Shown here piece by piece: positions 23,505 to 36,069 of a DNA stretch of 64,000 nucleotides. The notes under the pieces were generated by a model. That model searched no databases, was not told the DNA's origin, and saw nothing but the letters and a program-made list of their open reading frames with translations. Within the stretch, counting starts at the first letter, position 1. Every line of letters begins with the position of its first letter. Location: assembly GCF_000002425.4 (NCBI RefSeq), contig NC_037262.1, forward strand, positions 10,253,129 through 10,317,128, given 5' to 3'. Source of the DNA: Physcomitrium patens (Eukaryota; Streptophyta; Bryopsida; Funariales; Funariaceae). The position numbers and the translations under genes are program-made.

Positions 23505-26259
23505 TCAGAAGGTGACGGCAGTTCCTAACAAAGCCATGAGCTGCGCCACAAACTCTGGGTGAGCCGGCCACGCAGCCCCAGTTACCAAGTGTCCATCAGT
23601 AAAACATTTGCTAATTGGCTCTGGCTCCAACCACTGTCCACCAGATAATACAACGTGGCTCTTCACGGCCGGATATGCTGTGCACTTCTTGCCCTGCACA
23701 GTTCCAGCGATTTACTCGACTTCAGCAGGCATATAATTTTGTGCTTAAGAGAAGCTCATCATAAGAGCTAGTCCGAGTCATAAGGTTGAGGACTACAATT
23801 TCTGCTGAATCAGAGACCACAGAATACTTTAAGTGAGCACTGCGATGTTCAATAATCGTGATCAGATTTAAGAACGTTGATAGTACCTTGAGCACGCCAG
23901 CAGCTGCCAAAATTTGCTGCCCATGGCATATGGACGCAATGGGTTTTTTCGCATCATCGAACTCACGAACCAAGTCCAACACCTTCTCGTTCAAAGACAA
24001 ATACTCAGGTGCCCGACCACCTGGCACCACAAGTGCATCATAGTCTTGCACTTTCACTTCACTGAAAGTCGCAGTCAGAGCAAAGTTATGGCCAGGCTTC
24101 TCACTGTATGTTTGAGCTCCTTCAAAGTCGTGAACAGCAGTGGCGCAGGTATCTCCAGATTTCTTGTCAGGACAAACCGCATCAACCTGGTACCCCAAAG
24201 CTTGCATGGCTTGGAAGGGAACCATCGCCTCGTAGTCCTCCATGTAATCCTGTAATACAAGGCAGTAGAAAGCGACGTGATAACAATGGAGTACACATCA
24301 CTGACATTGAACAGCGTATTTCAGCAATAGCAATAAAGATGAACACAAGCCAAGTATTTGCAACACCAAAAACTGCCATTCGAGACAAAGAATGTGTTAA
24401 ACAAGACAATAATATTCCAGTTAAATCCAACTAGCGAGCCTCAACTGCGATTTATGTACAAGGATTTATTTCAGGACCTCAATAATAATAAGCCAGAATT
24501 ATCAATTCGAGCCCTCTCAGGCAAAATCAATCTCTGTTCAAATCAAGGTTATGGATTTGCAAAGCGTTTAATAAACATACCCCGCACAACATCAGGACTT
24601 TCTTGTCACCACCTTGAACAGTAGCGCTGAGAGCCGCCAATGTCTGCTTTAAGAATTCAGGATGACCTGGCCAGGCTGCACCGGTTACAAGTTTGCCATC
24701 TGTGAAACAGGCTGAGATGGGACTTGGATCTTTCCATATACCACCTGTGCAAATTTACCAATCGAATGCCCTTCAGTATCAATGAGGGAAGTTAATGAAC
24801 TGATTGTACACGTCGAATAGATACAACACACTTTTAGAGCAGGAAAACACAATGTCCAGTGCACAGGGTGATACCATTCAGCACATATGTGTAAATAACA
24901 GCTTCTGAATCAGGCGCCTGTAATATAACAGTATAATCCTCGACGATTTGGAACGAATCAAGTAAACTCGACCACAAACAGAATTGGGGCGAAGGGTCTC
25001 TTATTTCAACCTGCAGCAACCACGACCGGCTTCACGGCTGGATACGCCGTACACTGCTTGTCCTTCAAAACGCCAGCAGCTGCAAGAATAAGCTGGCCAT
25101 GACAAATAGAAGCAATTGGTTTGTGTGCGCTTTCGAACTTCTTCACCAGGTTTAGGACATTTTCATCAAGAGAGAGGTACTCTGGCGCACGTCCTCCTGG
25201 CACCACCAACGCATCGTAGCTATCAGCATCGACATCTTCGAAGTTTGCTGTCAATGCAAAATTGTGGCCCTTGCTCTCAGAGTAGGTCTGCACAGAACCA
25301 CACCATTTTCTGCTCAGGATAAAGGTTCTAGTTGAAGAAATGACGAGTTGGACATTGGAAGCCTCTCACTATAAGTTCCATTGCCATCAGGGCAGAAAAT
25401 CAACAGAGCTATCTAACGTTCACGAAATTCAATAGGGATCGAGCGCAAACCACATACCTGGTGTCCAAGAAAATCATGGATGGCGGTGGCACACGTTTCA
25501 CCAGCCTTCTTTCCTGGACAGACCGCATCGACCTTCAATCCATACGCCAGAAGGGCTTGGAATGGGACCATTACCTGCATTCACATCACGCGTGGCACAT
25601 TCAGAACATCCAAACGTTTGACATCAAGAAGCGAATTGGACACTCTTCTGTAGGTGAGGAATTGCTCTGAAGATCGATCCATGACGAAAACATTGCAACA
25701 ACTCCGCAACGAAGTCGCCGTTGAATCTCGCAATTGTAAAATATAAACCGGGCCTGCTTCAGCCAGCAAACTAAATCCAGAGCATGCGAATCATGAAAAA
25801 ATTGATTCGACAGCGCACGGGCTCGTTGCGGAGCAGTTTCAGGACAGTGATAATCAAGATCGGGAACTGAAGATAACGACATAGGCCTCAATTTCGATTC
25901 GCGTGTTACAGAAAGCAGCTCGATAATTCCAATTCCGAGAATCGCTAAAAATGAATAACGCGGGCTTCAAAAATGAAGCAGATCTCCAAGTGAAAATTAT
26001 CGTAAGACGACGTGAAGCCACAGCAAAAATCTCCGAAACCCACATTAAACGCTGTTACAACTCTTAAACATATCACGTCAAGCATTACAACACAAACCAC
26101 TGTTGTTCGAAACATGAGTATCACCCCTTACGCTCATTCTGGTAAAACCCACAACCGCATGGAGCGAAAATGAGACAGAGTAGGCCATTGGCCGCGCCGC
26201 ACCTCGTAATCCTCCACATAGTCGCCAATGATCATGAGCACTGCCTTGCATTTAGCCAT
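23505..26259 (-). CDS. DJ1D: DJ-1/PfpI protein with two tandem domains (DJ1D type)
   Basis: Six exons on the minus strand: 26259-26203, 25574-25458, 25287-25011, 24744-24581, 24249-23887 and 23693-23505. All junctions keep frame and give 388 residues, close to the roughly 390 of Arabidopsis DJ1D. Each half is a complete DJ-1 domain. Domain 1 has a GDYVEDYE strand with Glu19 and the nucleophile in ASICHGQ (Cys120). Domain 2 has [10 protein letters not shown] (Glu212) and a second ASICHGQ (Cys313). Both also carry [11 protein letters not shown]. Plant DJ-1 proteins of this kind convert methylglyoxal to lactate without glutathione (glyoxalase III) and protect against carbonyl and oxidative stress. 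No transit peptide is visible, so a cytosolic or nuclear location is likely. Both active sites look intact. The last two introns lie after GVLK and before GDYM. Confidence 0.93.
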
Positions 26260-27563
26260 GGCTGGAAGGCGCTCTACCGAATCTAGAACCCTGGGGTCAC
26301 CGCAACGGCACTGAAACTAAATGTCACCCTATCCGCCCGTTCTCCGTGAACCAGATTACACTTCTGTCCGATTCGAGTTAGGCTTCCGATCCAACACATT
26401 GCAAGGATCGCCTCCTCAAATAACCCGTACCCAGTCTGAGCTTCCGGTGCTTAATTCGACAGTTCAGTGCACGACCGAGAAGGGGAGGGTCTATGATTTT
26501 CCTCAGATAGTTCTAGAACGAGTGGCCAAGTTCGGACGAAATTAGCTTCCTTGGCACATGCTAACAACGGATATACGATGGAATCACGTGAGGGACACCA
26601 TGAAGCCGGAGTGTAGAACATTCTTATTTATAGATTTGTTTATTTGACAACGGCCTATCCTGATTCAATCGTCTGGGAGAAAGTCTTCACTACTTCAGGT
26701 GAGGTCAAATTTCTCTGCGGTAAGTGAGTATTACATTACTGCACCCTCTAAGAGTACTCTCTGTAGAATACCGAGAAACTGGTAGATGGAATTTTGATGA
26801 CTGGTAATCATGTTTTGTCGAGCTTGGTAACAGTTCCCTGTCACTGCGACCTTCATTGAAGTGCATGTACACCTTAATTATAGTCAAATCAGTATGTTAT
26901 CGGTGAATGGTGAAGTTGATGAAATATAGATCCTCAGACTTTACCAGTATGTGTATTGTGCTCAATCACATCATTGACATGATTCAATTCGATGTAAGGT
27001 ATTAGAGTGTAATGGCGGAAGCTATTGACAGTTGCGAATTGGAACTGCACTTCATTGTTTATTTACTTATTTCAAACAGGGAATTATATCAGTACGTATT
27101 TCAAGAATTCACGTGTCCATTCGGAATGTGATTACAACAGTTGTAAACAGGAGAGTAAGTAGTCCAAATGTGGAGCAAAATCGCAGAAGCAGTTCGGTTT
27201 CTCTCCATCATGGACTATTATGATGGGTGCCCAGGCACTCATGGGCTGTCATGACTGGGTTCCCTACACATTCGCGACACTTCATTGGTGGTGTTGACTA
27301 GAAATGGTATGGGGCATTTGAAAAGGGCAGGTTCGTGGCATTAAAACAAATCAAGGGGACGCAGATTCGATTCGGGGACCACCCATAAATCTCACAACAA
27401 GCAAATATCGCCAGCACGTACACCACAGTTGATGATAAAAGTTTCAAAAATGTAGCCATAGCAGATTATACTGCAAAGCTTGGTACAACAGGCTCTCTTA
27501 TATTCCACGCATCATATATAATATAGCAGCGACGCTCCCACTATCACCCGAAGTTATTCTCGT
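26260..27563. other. Spacer between eEF1B-beta 3' end and DJ-1 5' end
   Basis: It should contain the DJ-1 promoter and 5' UTR on its left side and the eEF1B-beta 3' UTR on its right. Short open frames are present but have no recognisable domains. No RNA gene was seen. Confidence 0.5.
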
Positions 27564-28993
27564 CTCTGCAAAATTGAAAATACAGTTAAGTGAAACAGCC
27601 AGATTTAATGCGCCAACAAAGGCCTAAATTGTTTATTTTTACGTGATAGAGAAAAGAGAAAAAAAACCCGAAATTGAAGTACTTACATATCTTGTTGAAG
27701 GCAACAATGTCACAAGACTGAATGTACTCGTTGTTGGGCTCGGAGGTCAGATGGTCCTCAATCAGGTTGTCGATACTGACGAGGTCATCGACAATGGTCA
27801 TCATGATTTGAAGCTTCTTGATTCCAGCAACCACGGTCACAAGCTTGGCTGCATCGAGCAAAATCATGCATGAGTGCATGCTCATTGACATAAACTACAA
27901 TTTTAGAGTCAAAAGCGTACGATACACTGTACTGGAAATATCTTCAGACAGCCCAGGTGACCCGTAACCGTAAAAATCACTTACAGGCACCCCAAAGCAG
28001 ACCCTCCATTTGGACAGATCGAACACACTCCTCCAACTTCACCATGTCAGTCTCATCGTCCCATGGCTTGACGTCCATGACAATAGACGACTTTCCAACT
28101 GCGTGCAATCAGGCAATACGAGTTAGAGAGACACACAACAGCTCTCCAAACAAATGCCAACAGGAAAATTTGATGACACTGAATACTTTCATGACTTTTC
28201 TGACTCACCAACTTTGGGCTTCTCGGACTTGGCCTTCTTGGCGGCCTCCTCACGGGCGGCGTTGGCAGCGGCCTCCTCCTCGGTCTCATCACCGAACAAG
28301 TCAAGGTCATCATCATCCTCTCCCTCGGCGGCGGGGGTGGCAGCCTCGGCGGCAGGTGCAGATTCAGCTGGGGCAGCTTCCTTCTTAACGGCGGAAGGGG
28401 CAGCGCCGCTTGAAATTTGGATTCCAGCGCCGGGGGCGGAAAATCTAACAATTAACACATACACAGTTCAGGTAAGAGATACAAATTCGTACAATTCCGG
28501 TATCAGCCATCACATTAGCAGATCTCCATTGACGTAGAACGATAACCTAGATTTACGGACTCTAGATGTTGCTCCAAATTCCTCAAATCCAAGACTACAC
28601 AAGAAATCACCTCGTCAAGGGGTTTAAGATACGTACGAGGGTCCGACCAACGCTGAGATGTGCTTGTACCATCTGGAGGCATTCACATACTCCGCGGGCA
28701 CGCTCTCCAAGGCAACGTAGACGGCAAGGTCATCCCGAGAAGCTTGGTACCTGAGCGTTCACACAAATCAAACAAAAAATAAGAATCTTCTTCAGACCCC
28801 CTAAACCCTTACAAAGCGACCAGACAGCACCCATACAAAACACAAAAAGAGAAGTAAGAGTAAGAAAGATACAACAAAGGATTCAACTAGAATGGCGACG
28901 GAGTACTCACCCAGAGATGTAACTGCGGGTGGCGAGGTACTCATCAAGCTTCTTCAAGCCATCAGAGCCGGAGAAGTCGAACGACGCACCCAT
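27564..28993 (-). CDS. Translation elongation factor eEF1B beta subunit
   Basis: Six exons on the minus strand: 28993-28911, 28750-28637, 28444-28209, 28098-27985, 27848-27687 and 27565-27564 (stop completion). They encode 236 residues. It is the guanine nucleotide exchange subunit that reloads eEF1A with GTP during elongation, in the cytosol. The N-terminus ([20 protein letters not shown]) is a GST-C-like fold. Residues 83-105 are Ala/Pro/Glu-rich. An acidic stretch at about 106-123 contains [11 protein letters not shown], the CK2-type acidic region that precedes the exchange domain. The C-terminal exchange domain has [29 protein letters not shown] and the terminus AFNKI. The stop codon is split by the last intron (T at 27687, AG at 27565-27564), so the message must be spliced to terminate at the family's usual end. 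Confidence 0.95.
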
Positions 28994-30385
28994 GTTGATT
29001 GCGGGGCTCCGGAGCGACAGCGACAACGGATAGGGAAGCGATGAGGAGAGGAAGACAGTGAAAGGGAGGCGGTAGAATGCGAAGGCTGCGAGCGAGGCGG
29101 CTCCTCTTGTTGAGTGAGAGGTGTGTGCCCGCTAGGGTTTCCCCCCTCGCAAGGCCAGATTCACACCGCCGCACTTTGGTGAGGTCCCTGAACTCAGAGC
29201 CCTCTTTGCATGAAAAGTATATGCCGGCTGTGGATGAATGCCGCTATTGTAAAATGAATTCATTCTTCTGGCTTTCAGTGGAGCTCTTGCGGTTGTGGGG
29301 ACGACGCCCTGGCCAAATATATCTGTATTATAATTAGCATATCTTTGTTTTATCTTTGGGAAATCTACTAGTAATTCTAAAAGCACTATTTTTCCTGATG
29401 CGCGCTTTCTGAAAGTATTGGGTGTGCACAGAAGTGCACGGTTTGTTTTAGACATTGAGGAAATGCAATAAACCTTCATGTCATGTTTCCGTGCTAACCA
29501 TGAGAAACTTTGCGAGGAACCCTTTACTGGATGTAATAGAGAGTGCTTCACTACGAATTATTTATTACTCCACAAATTGCAATGGACCTGATTCATTTCT
29601 AAGTTCTGCCTTCTGACTACTGCATATACAGCCAGACTTCTTTCAAAAAAGTAATTACGCAACCGTGGATTTTTGTTGTACAAGGTAATTTATAGAGAGA
29701 AATCCTCTTGAACAAACCAAGGGTAAGCTGAATATGAGTAACCTTGAACAATGCTCAACGAACTTGCTTATAGGTTTTAATGTTGAAAATCACAAAAAAT
29801 ATAATTTGCAAGTTTCATTTGTCATGTACAAATCCCGTTTCCGTGACATGTTCACACATCACAACCGCTTGCGATTACACGCTAATGCTGAACTTTGTGA
29901 CATAATCCTGGACTCTACAAGAACGGAGGAAATAATGAAGAAAAGCAAGGTCTCCTGTCACAGGTTAGATGTGTACTACTTGATAACAAAAGATTCCATT
30001 TACTCTGGAAGTTGCAACCTCTTGAACGCCTGCCTCTATAATTTCTTGTTTCTGAAACAGTTTTCACAGATCTGATCCTTGCACTTGTAATCTTAGGATT
30101 GTAATGCCTTGCGAGGAGAGAGAACAAATTCACTTGTATGGTACATTTGCGCATATAGCTATTGTTGAATAATGTTCTCCTTGGAGTCTCTGACAACTAT
30201 TGTTTCTAGCTCCATCTCTGGGATTCCACTTTGCTGCAAAGATTGAACATCCAGCTACGTTGAATAATATTACAGAGTCAAGAACCAGAAAACTTGCAAA
30301 AAGCATCAGGTGCTCTGCCATGAGAGAAATTTCTTGTCAATCAAGTAGAAAATAATGGTTTTTGCAGATGAAAGGTTTACAAATC
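28994..30385. other. Upstream region of eEF1B-beta and 3' flank of the transporter
   Basis: The right part should hold the transporter 3' UTR and the left part the eEF1B-beta promoter and 5' UTR. GC is higher close to 29000-29200. No additional gene is recognised; the open frames here lack domain similarity. Confidence 0.45.
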
Positions 30386-33269
30386 TCAGAGGAACAACAC
30401 CATGTACTCACAAATAACGATGGGGCATAGTATGCAACTTGCCTTGTATTTGTGTTGTGTAGTATTGCTGACACCCAAAAGGCCCTGACTTTCCTGTGTG
30501 GAATTACTGGCGGACGTAACCGCTGCCTCATTCAGCTTCTGTGCATTATACAGATAAACGCCAAATATCGCTGCTCATGTGCAGAAAAAAATTCCAACTT
30601 TTGTCAGCCGCAAATCCTCCTCTAAGTACCACAAACTGATGTAGATATGACAAATATATAATTCGAAAGTTCTCTGAATAGATATCACAACAAAGATGAT
30701 ATACTACAACATAGACATGAGCTGGTAATCGACAACAACCAAGAGTCACCTACCAATCACATATCCAAAGATATTGATGACTGTGAGTTTTGCATCTGCA
30801 AACAGGTATACCGAGACGAGCACTACCACCCAGTCCTTGATTACTCCGGCAACTCGTATGGTGAGGGCACTGGTGTGAGAAATCACTAAAAATACAGACA
30901 CGTTTAAAGCAAACGTGCATAAGGCGTTAAGAGTCATAATGACTGGATCGAAGTGCCATTGCACTGCTGCATCCATCTTAGGCTTCTCCAAGATTAACCA
31001 CGGCACAAAGAGGCAAAGGGCACTGCAATCAAATATCCATTAGGTGTCAAGTGTGAGCACAACAGACACATGAAAACTGAGACTGAGAAACCAAGCGTGG
31101 TATTGAATGGCTATTTAACTGAAAAATCGACTATGTACAGAGTATTTTGTTCTCTTACACTAAGAAATGCACAGGCAAGCATAATGACCAACCTGCAAGG
31201 GCTCACGTAATACATCATAATTATGGGGTCTAACTTCAGTCCTTTTCGTTTCAGAAGAAGCTCGATAAAAATCAAACGAAATGCCTCCCCAACCACTCCT
31301 CCCATCATATACACAACACCGATCCAGTTGAAATTAACTTCTCCGTAGGAAGCGATCGATACGCCAGCACTTATTATCGTCATGGTGCCCATCATTTTCA
31401 TACTCAGTTCTTCTAACCCGAATGATGCCCCAAGAAGAAATACAGCAACAGGCACTGCACAGAATCAGGTTCTTTCATAAGTACATGAATCCTCAATAAC
31501 GAAAACTACATGAATTGTTTTGTGCCAGCATGCACCTAATGAAGGATTGACTTACTGATTGCCTTCAGCATCTGAGCAAACGACACGGAGATATACAAAT
31601 AGGAAGTGTTGCCAAGCCATAACGTCAGAGCAAATGTTGCTCCAATAGGAAGTACAGAAGATATGTAACTGTTGATCCAGCAAACCCCCCATCCCCCCCT
31701 CCCGGTACCAGTAACCACTGTTAAACCCAATACAAAAGCAAGACGTAAAACCTGTCAAGATAATTCCACTAGCCTAACTCTAATTCAACTTCTTGAATTT
31801 GTACACACCAAAGAGATGCAGATTAGAATACAAGAACTTGACATCAGGTATATTCCATGTGCTTCTCCTTGTTATGTAATACCGAGTTATTACATCGATA
31901 GAAACTTTGCTAAGTCATCAAGGCTAGCCATTCCAATATCCTAGAGTTCAGTATGGTGTATTTCCATGCTTTTATGTACAACTGTTGTTGAAAGATGAAC
32001 CACAAGCACAGTAGGCAAGATACCTTCAAAACTTGGAAAACAATTGTAGGGATCAGCATGGCTCACATGTCATACGTCATGCCCTCCTTCAGCTTCACCC
32101 ACTGGTGCCATGTCACACCACTCAATTCCGTCAGCTACTGATCCTATCCCTCTCACATCCACATGCTCACTGCAGTCAAAAAAACGCTACATTCAATCTA
32201 GCTGATGAATACCGTTAATGATCACATCAACGAAGCCAAGATAGTACTCATTTAGAAGCATCCAGAAGAAACCATCGTAACCCGCCACCTGATTAAGGAG
32301 ACCTCGTATGTTGTATTAATGCCAGAAGTTGAGTAGTAGCCTATACCTCGAATACTCTGACCACCAGAAAGCATAGTACTGTTGAAAAGACCATGTGCAG
32401 GAGCGTAAGGCCAACGGGGTAAGGGAAATTGAATTTGCTGTCCGACAGCACCCACTACAATCCCACAAAATGTTATGAAAATAAAGTACATACAAGGTTC
32501 GCTCCCTATGGTCTAGCAAATGGCAATTAGTGATGAATTCAAGTAATTCACGCGCATCAGTGCAATCCCTCCACACTTAAAGTAAATACGCATTAATTCC
32601 GAATGGTAAGACAGAGCAATCCCCTTCATAATCTCTTGTTGACCATGCGTAACAAAATCCCTGCGGATTTAAAGTTCTCAGGTACACTCAGTGATCACTG
32701 GAAGCATCTTGGCACCACTAGTTAACCTTTCAGTGCAGAAGCGCAAGATGTGTGTGTCAAATTAGAGGTGTGACCCAATCCTACGCATGCCCCAATTCAC
32801 AGACAACAGAGGAGATTACAACAGACCTAAAATCGCGTTATTCTGACGACATTCAGCTCACGAATTCAAGAAAGTCCATTTCTCTCAAGGTCCAGCACAC
32901 TCAAAGCATACAAATCACTCGCATAAAAATTCAAAACAAAAATCGCCGCGAATTACCAAAAACACTTCTGAAGCAGACTATGTGATCAATAACAGCTCCG
33001 CTTCTACAACACACGACAACTCAACGCACGACTAACGTCCCCACTTACAAAACCACCCCAGAGTTGAGCACAATTGACCAAGTCACAGCGCTGGACTGCA
33101 AAACCCCACTCCCCCACTAACCCAAAAAAACCAAACCCTAAAGAAAAGAAATAAACACAACTAGAATTAGACCCACCTTGTTGAAGAAGATTTGGCCACT
33201 AGAGAGTAGAATGTAGACGATCAAATAAGCATACGTGAGCAGCAGTCGCTTCTTCGCTGAGGCAGCCAT
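30386..33269 (-). CDS. Nucleotide-sugar/sugar-phosphate translocator, KT group (DMT superfamily)
   Basis: Seven exons on the minus strand: 33269-33177, 32454-32347, 32101-32067, 31668-31556, 31454-31193, 31022-30754 and 30570-30386. All phases fit, giving 354 residues. It is closest in memory to Arabidopsis At3g14410, annotated as a probable sugar phosphate/phosphate translocator. Landmarks in order are LSSGQIFFNK at the end of exon 1, FNFPYPVGLTLLHM, VLPIGATFALTLWLGNT, FAQMLKAIMPVAVF, SYGEVNFNWIGVVY, GEAFRLIFIELLLKRKGL, YYVSPCS, and FLVISHTSALTIRVAGVIKDW. This is the roughly ten-helix membrane carrier pattern. Members of the wider family exchange nucleotide sugars or phosphorylated sugars across Golgi/ER or plastid membranes; this subgroup lacks a plastid transit peptide, so the endomembrane system is likely. 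Exon 3 is only 35 bases long. Its C-terminal tail after the last helix is poorly conserved. The ATG chosen gives the usual short N-terminus. Confidence 0.92.
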
Positions 33270-34319
33270 CGCTGCGGCGTTTTCTCCAGGCGCAATCTCG
33301 TCCTCGTGGTCCTCGCACTTCGCACTGATCCCTCCCAACACCAACAACACTGCAAAATCTCCGCAGCTAAGTGAATCAAAGGTGCCGATGATGATGATCC
33401 ACAACAGCGTGGGATCCACGAGTTTGGCAATGCCCCGCAGTCTCTTCTCAGTCCTCCTCCGCGACTATTGTGCTGTTGTGCTCTGTGTGCATCATGTCCG
33501 CGTTCGACATGACCACGTCTGTGGCACGACCCCCATGTGAATAGAGTCTCCAGCCCCCATTGGACTCCCGTGTGAACATAGTCATCGACTCGATCAGGAC
33601 TATAGTGTGAACAGGGTCTTCGGTGCTAGTGGGGCCACTCGCTCTTTGTTGGTTACTGAGATTCTTACTAGTTCCTGGAAATAGTGACTCGGGGGAATTA
33701 TGGGGTCGTGTGATTGCTACAGTCTTTTTTTCTCATTGTGTTGTTTGTTTATTTATATAGAAAATACGATCTGGAGTGGTTACTACTTGTTGGCTTTTGA
33801 GTTGCATTTATTTTATTTTATTTTTAGATTTTGAGGGCTTAATTGTAGATCGTGTTTTAAATTAATGGATCACAGAACGTTGCTAATAAAATGTGTCTTC
33901 GAAGCCCCATTAACACATTGTTTGCAAACTGGAATAAAAAAAAAATTAAGTATGTGAAAAATGATTGCACGTTTAAAAATTACAAACTATACACATCCCT
34001 CTTAATAAATATATATATATATATATATATAGGGAAATTATAAAGCGACCCAACTTTTTACTAAAACAATCTACCCTAGATGAAGAATCATTACACTTTC
34101 ATCCCTACTTCCATATTGTGCTCGTTACCACATTCTCGGCCTCCATCCATGTTCTCAACCCCTCTCCCTTGTCTTGATCAGTTATAAAAGCATAGGATCA
34201 AACACCTCAAGAGATACTTTTGTATTGCAATTGCTTGTTGTAGCACATAAAGCAACAATTTGCCTTCCTCAACCCAAGTCATTCAATTGTTCCTCTCCAC
34301 ATCCCTCTACAATGTCAAG
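33270..34319. other. Transporter upstream region and AT-rich spacer
   Basis: The first few hundred bases are GC-richer and should hold the promoter and 5' UTR of the transporter. From about 33700 the DNA is AT-rich and includes a (TA)n run at about 34008-34031. No gene recognised. Confidence 0.5.
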
Positions 34320-34960
34320 ATCTACAATGCTGAAAAAGCCATCACTGATTTAGATTATGTACTTGGAACCAAGTAACCACTGGTAGTGGCGATGATTGAA
34401 GTGATATGCGCAATTTTGTTATTACTCAAAGTCTTTGCAATGCCAAAATCAATTATCCTTTCTTCCATAATGGTATTGAACATGATGTTACTCGGCTTCA
34501 AATCTCCATAAAGAGTGGAGGTCAGACAATCATAGTGAAGATATTTCAATCCATTAGTGACATCGATAGCCGTATTGATTCGATGAGTCTAATTAAATTC
34601 TTTTATCACTTCAGCATCCTTCAATGGATACATCAAGTTGCTAAGTGTTCTATTGGCATATATTCCATTACTAGTCCCTTTATGTTGGAACTACAATAGT
34701 AATCCATTACTTTGACAAAAGATCAATGTCAAATATAGCATAGAATTTTGAATCTGTCTGCTAGGACTACACACATTCTCAGTCATTCCATTCCACCAAA
34801 TTGTTAATCTCTTCATTGCCATTATAGTGCCATCCAAAAATTGTCCTTTGTACATAGTACTCATGCTACCAATATTGATGTAATTTTGCTCACTAAAATT
34901 TTGTGTAATTTATGTGACATCCTCTAAAGAGAGATTCAACTCAACCTTTGCAAAAACAAC
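34320..34960 (-). pseudogene. Receptor-like protein kinase pseudogene
   Basis: Minus-strand pieces follow a plant receptor-like kinase domain. Around 34800-34900 the N-lobe is recognisable as an IG.GS..T.YKGQ P-loop and an (A)MKRL lysine segment. At 34549-34355 come YLHYDC, a YGDLKPSN catalytic loop and IDFGIAK with the DFG motif, then an activation-segment trace ending near SGYLVPS. The pieces are separated by stops, the P-loop glycines are partly lost, the HRD His-Arg is changed, and nothing is seen of the extracellular repeats or the C-lobe. The motifs resemble LRR receptor kinases. It is not functional as it stands. Confidence 0.75.
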
Positions 34961-35461
34961 TACTAAGCATTTGCTGCTCTTTGTGTTTCATATGCATCTG
35001 GAACAACCCAGATCAATCATGTTCAATGATCAAGTCGAGGGCAAGGAAGATGTATGGCATGTGGGGAAGTGATGGGATGGAGCAAGGTAAGAAGCAAGGG
35101 GTATAGAAGAGAGGAGGTGTGAAGGAAATGATGGAGGAGACAATGTGGAAGGATTCACAATGGAGGGGATGTCATAGTGCATGCAAAAGTTAAATACGTT
35201 GGAATGGACATTGAGTTATGATGTTGGAGTAAGAGAAGTAAGACAAGCATTGTTCCATGAGTTTTCTCTTTGTAATGTTGGAGAGCCATTATAAGCTAAG
35301 GATCTTAGAAGTATATTGAATCATAGTTGGAAAAACAAGAGTTGAAAACGTGGACGGAGGTTGGGAATGTGGGAACAAGAGAAATAACAACAATGGTGGA
35401 ATGATTCTTTATCCAAGGTGGATCAATTTAATAAAAATTAGGGTCACCTTAATATTTTTCC

Positions 35462-35494
<33 letters not shown>

Positions 35495-36034
35495 TCAAAT
35501 TGTTAAAGTTATGTATGCATATTATAATTCATTTGAACTTGAAATTCAAATCACAACCATAAAGTATGTGTATATTTTTAAATTTGCATTATTTTATTTC
35601 TTTAAAAGTAGATTCTTTTAAAATAACAATCTACAAAAACAACTAAAAGATATCTTCAAAAATCTCATGAAGTACAACTTACAAAAAATTTAAACGCACT
35701 AAGCCATTCATAGTGAAGAATATATTTTGGATTGCAAAATATTTCCTGACATAGGTATATCTATAGGAAAGGATCTTAATCCACATTGAGATGGCTCTAA
35801 ACAAGATTGAGGATATGTTCCCGATCCACTTGTCAATTGGGTTTGCCATCTGGGACTCCGAAAGGCTACTTTCGGAGTCCCAGATGTTAAGATTCAACAT
35901 GATTCAATCTTGTCACACTGCAACTTTATAATAATAAGTGTCAAAAAAATGGCATGTTCACTTTGGTGAGACCCAGTGTGGACATGCATTCAAGAATATA
36001 TAACCTACAAGAAAAAGTGTCATTCTGCAAGCAT

Positions 36035-36069
<35 letters not shown>

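Noticed and set aside
28053..28451. 132-codon Pro-rich minus-strand frame
   Set aside because: It is an out-of-frame reading of the Ala/Glu-rich third exon of eEF1B-beta and its neighbours.
35847..35886. miRNA precursor
   Set aside because: The arms are 18 bases with a 4-base loop, shorter than plant precursors, and nothing pairs beyond the arms.
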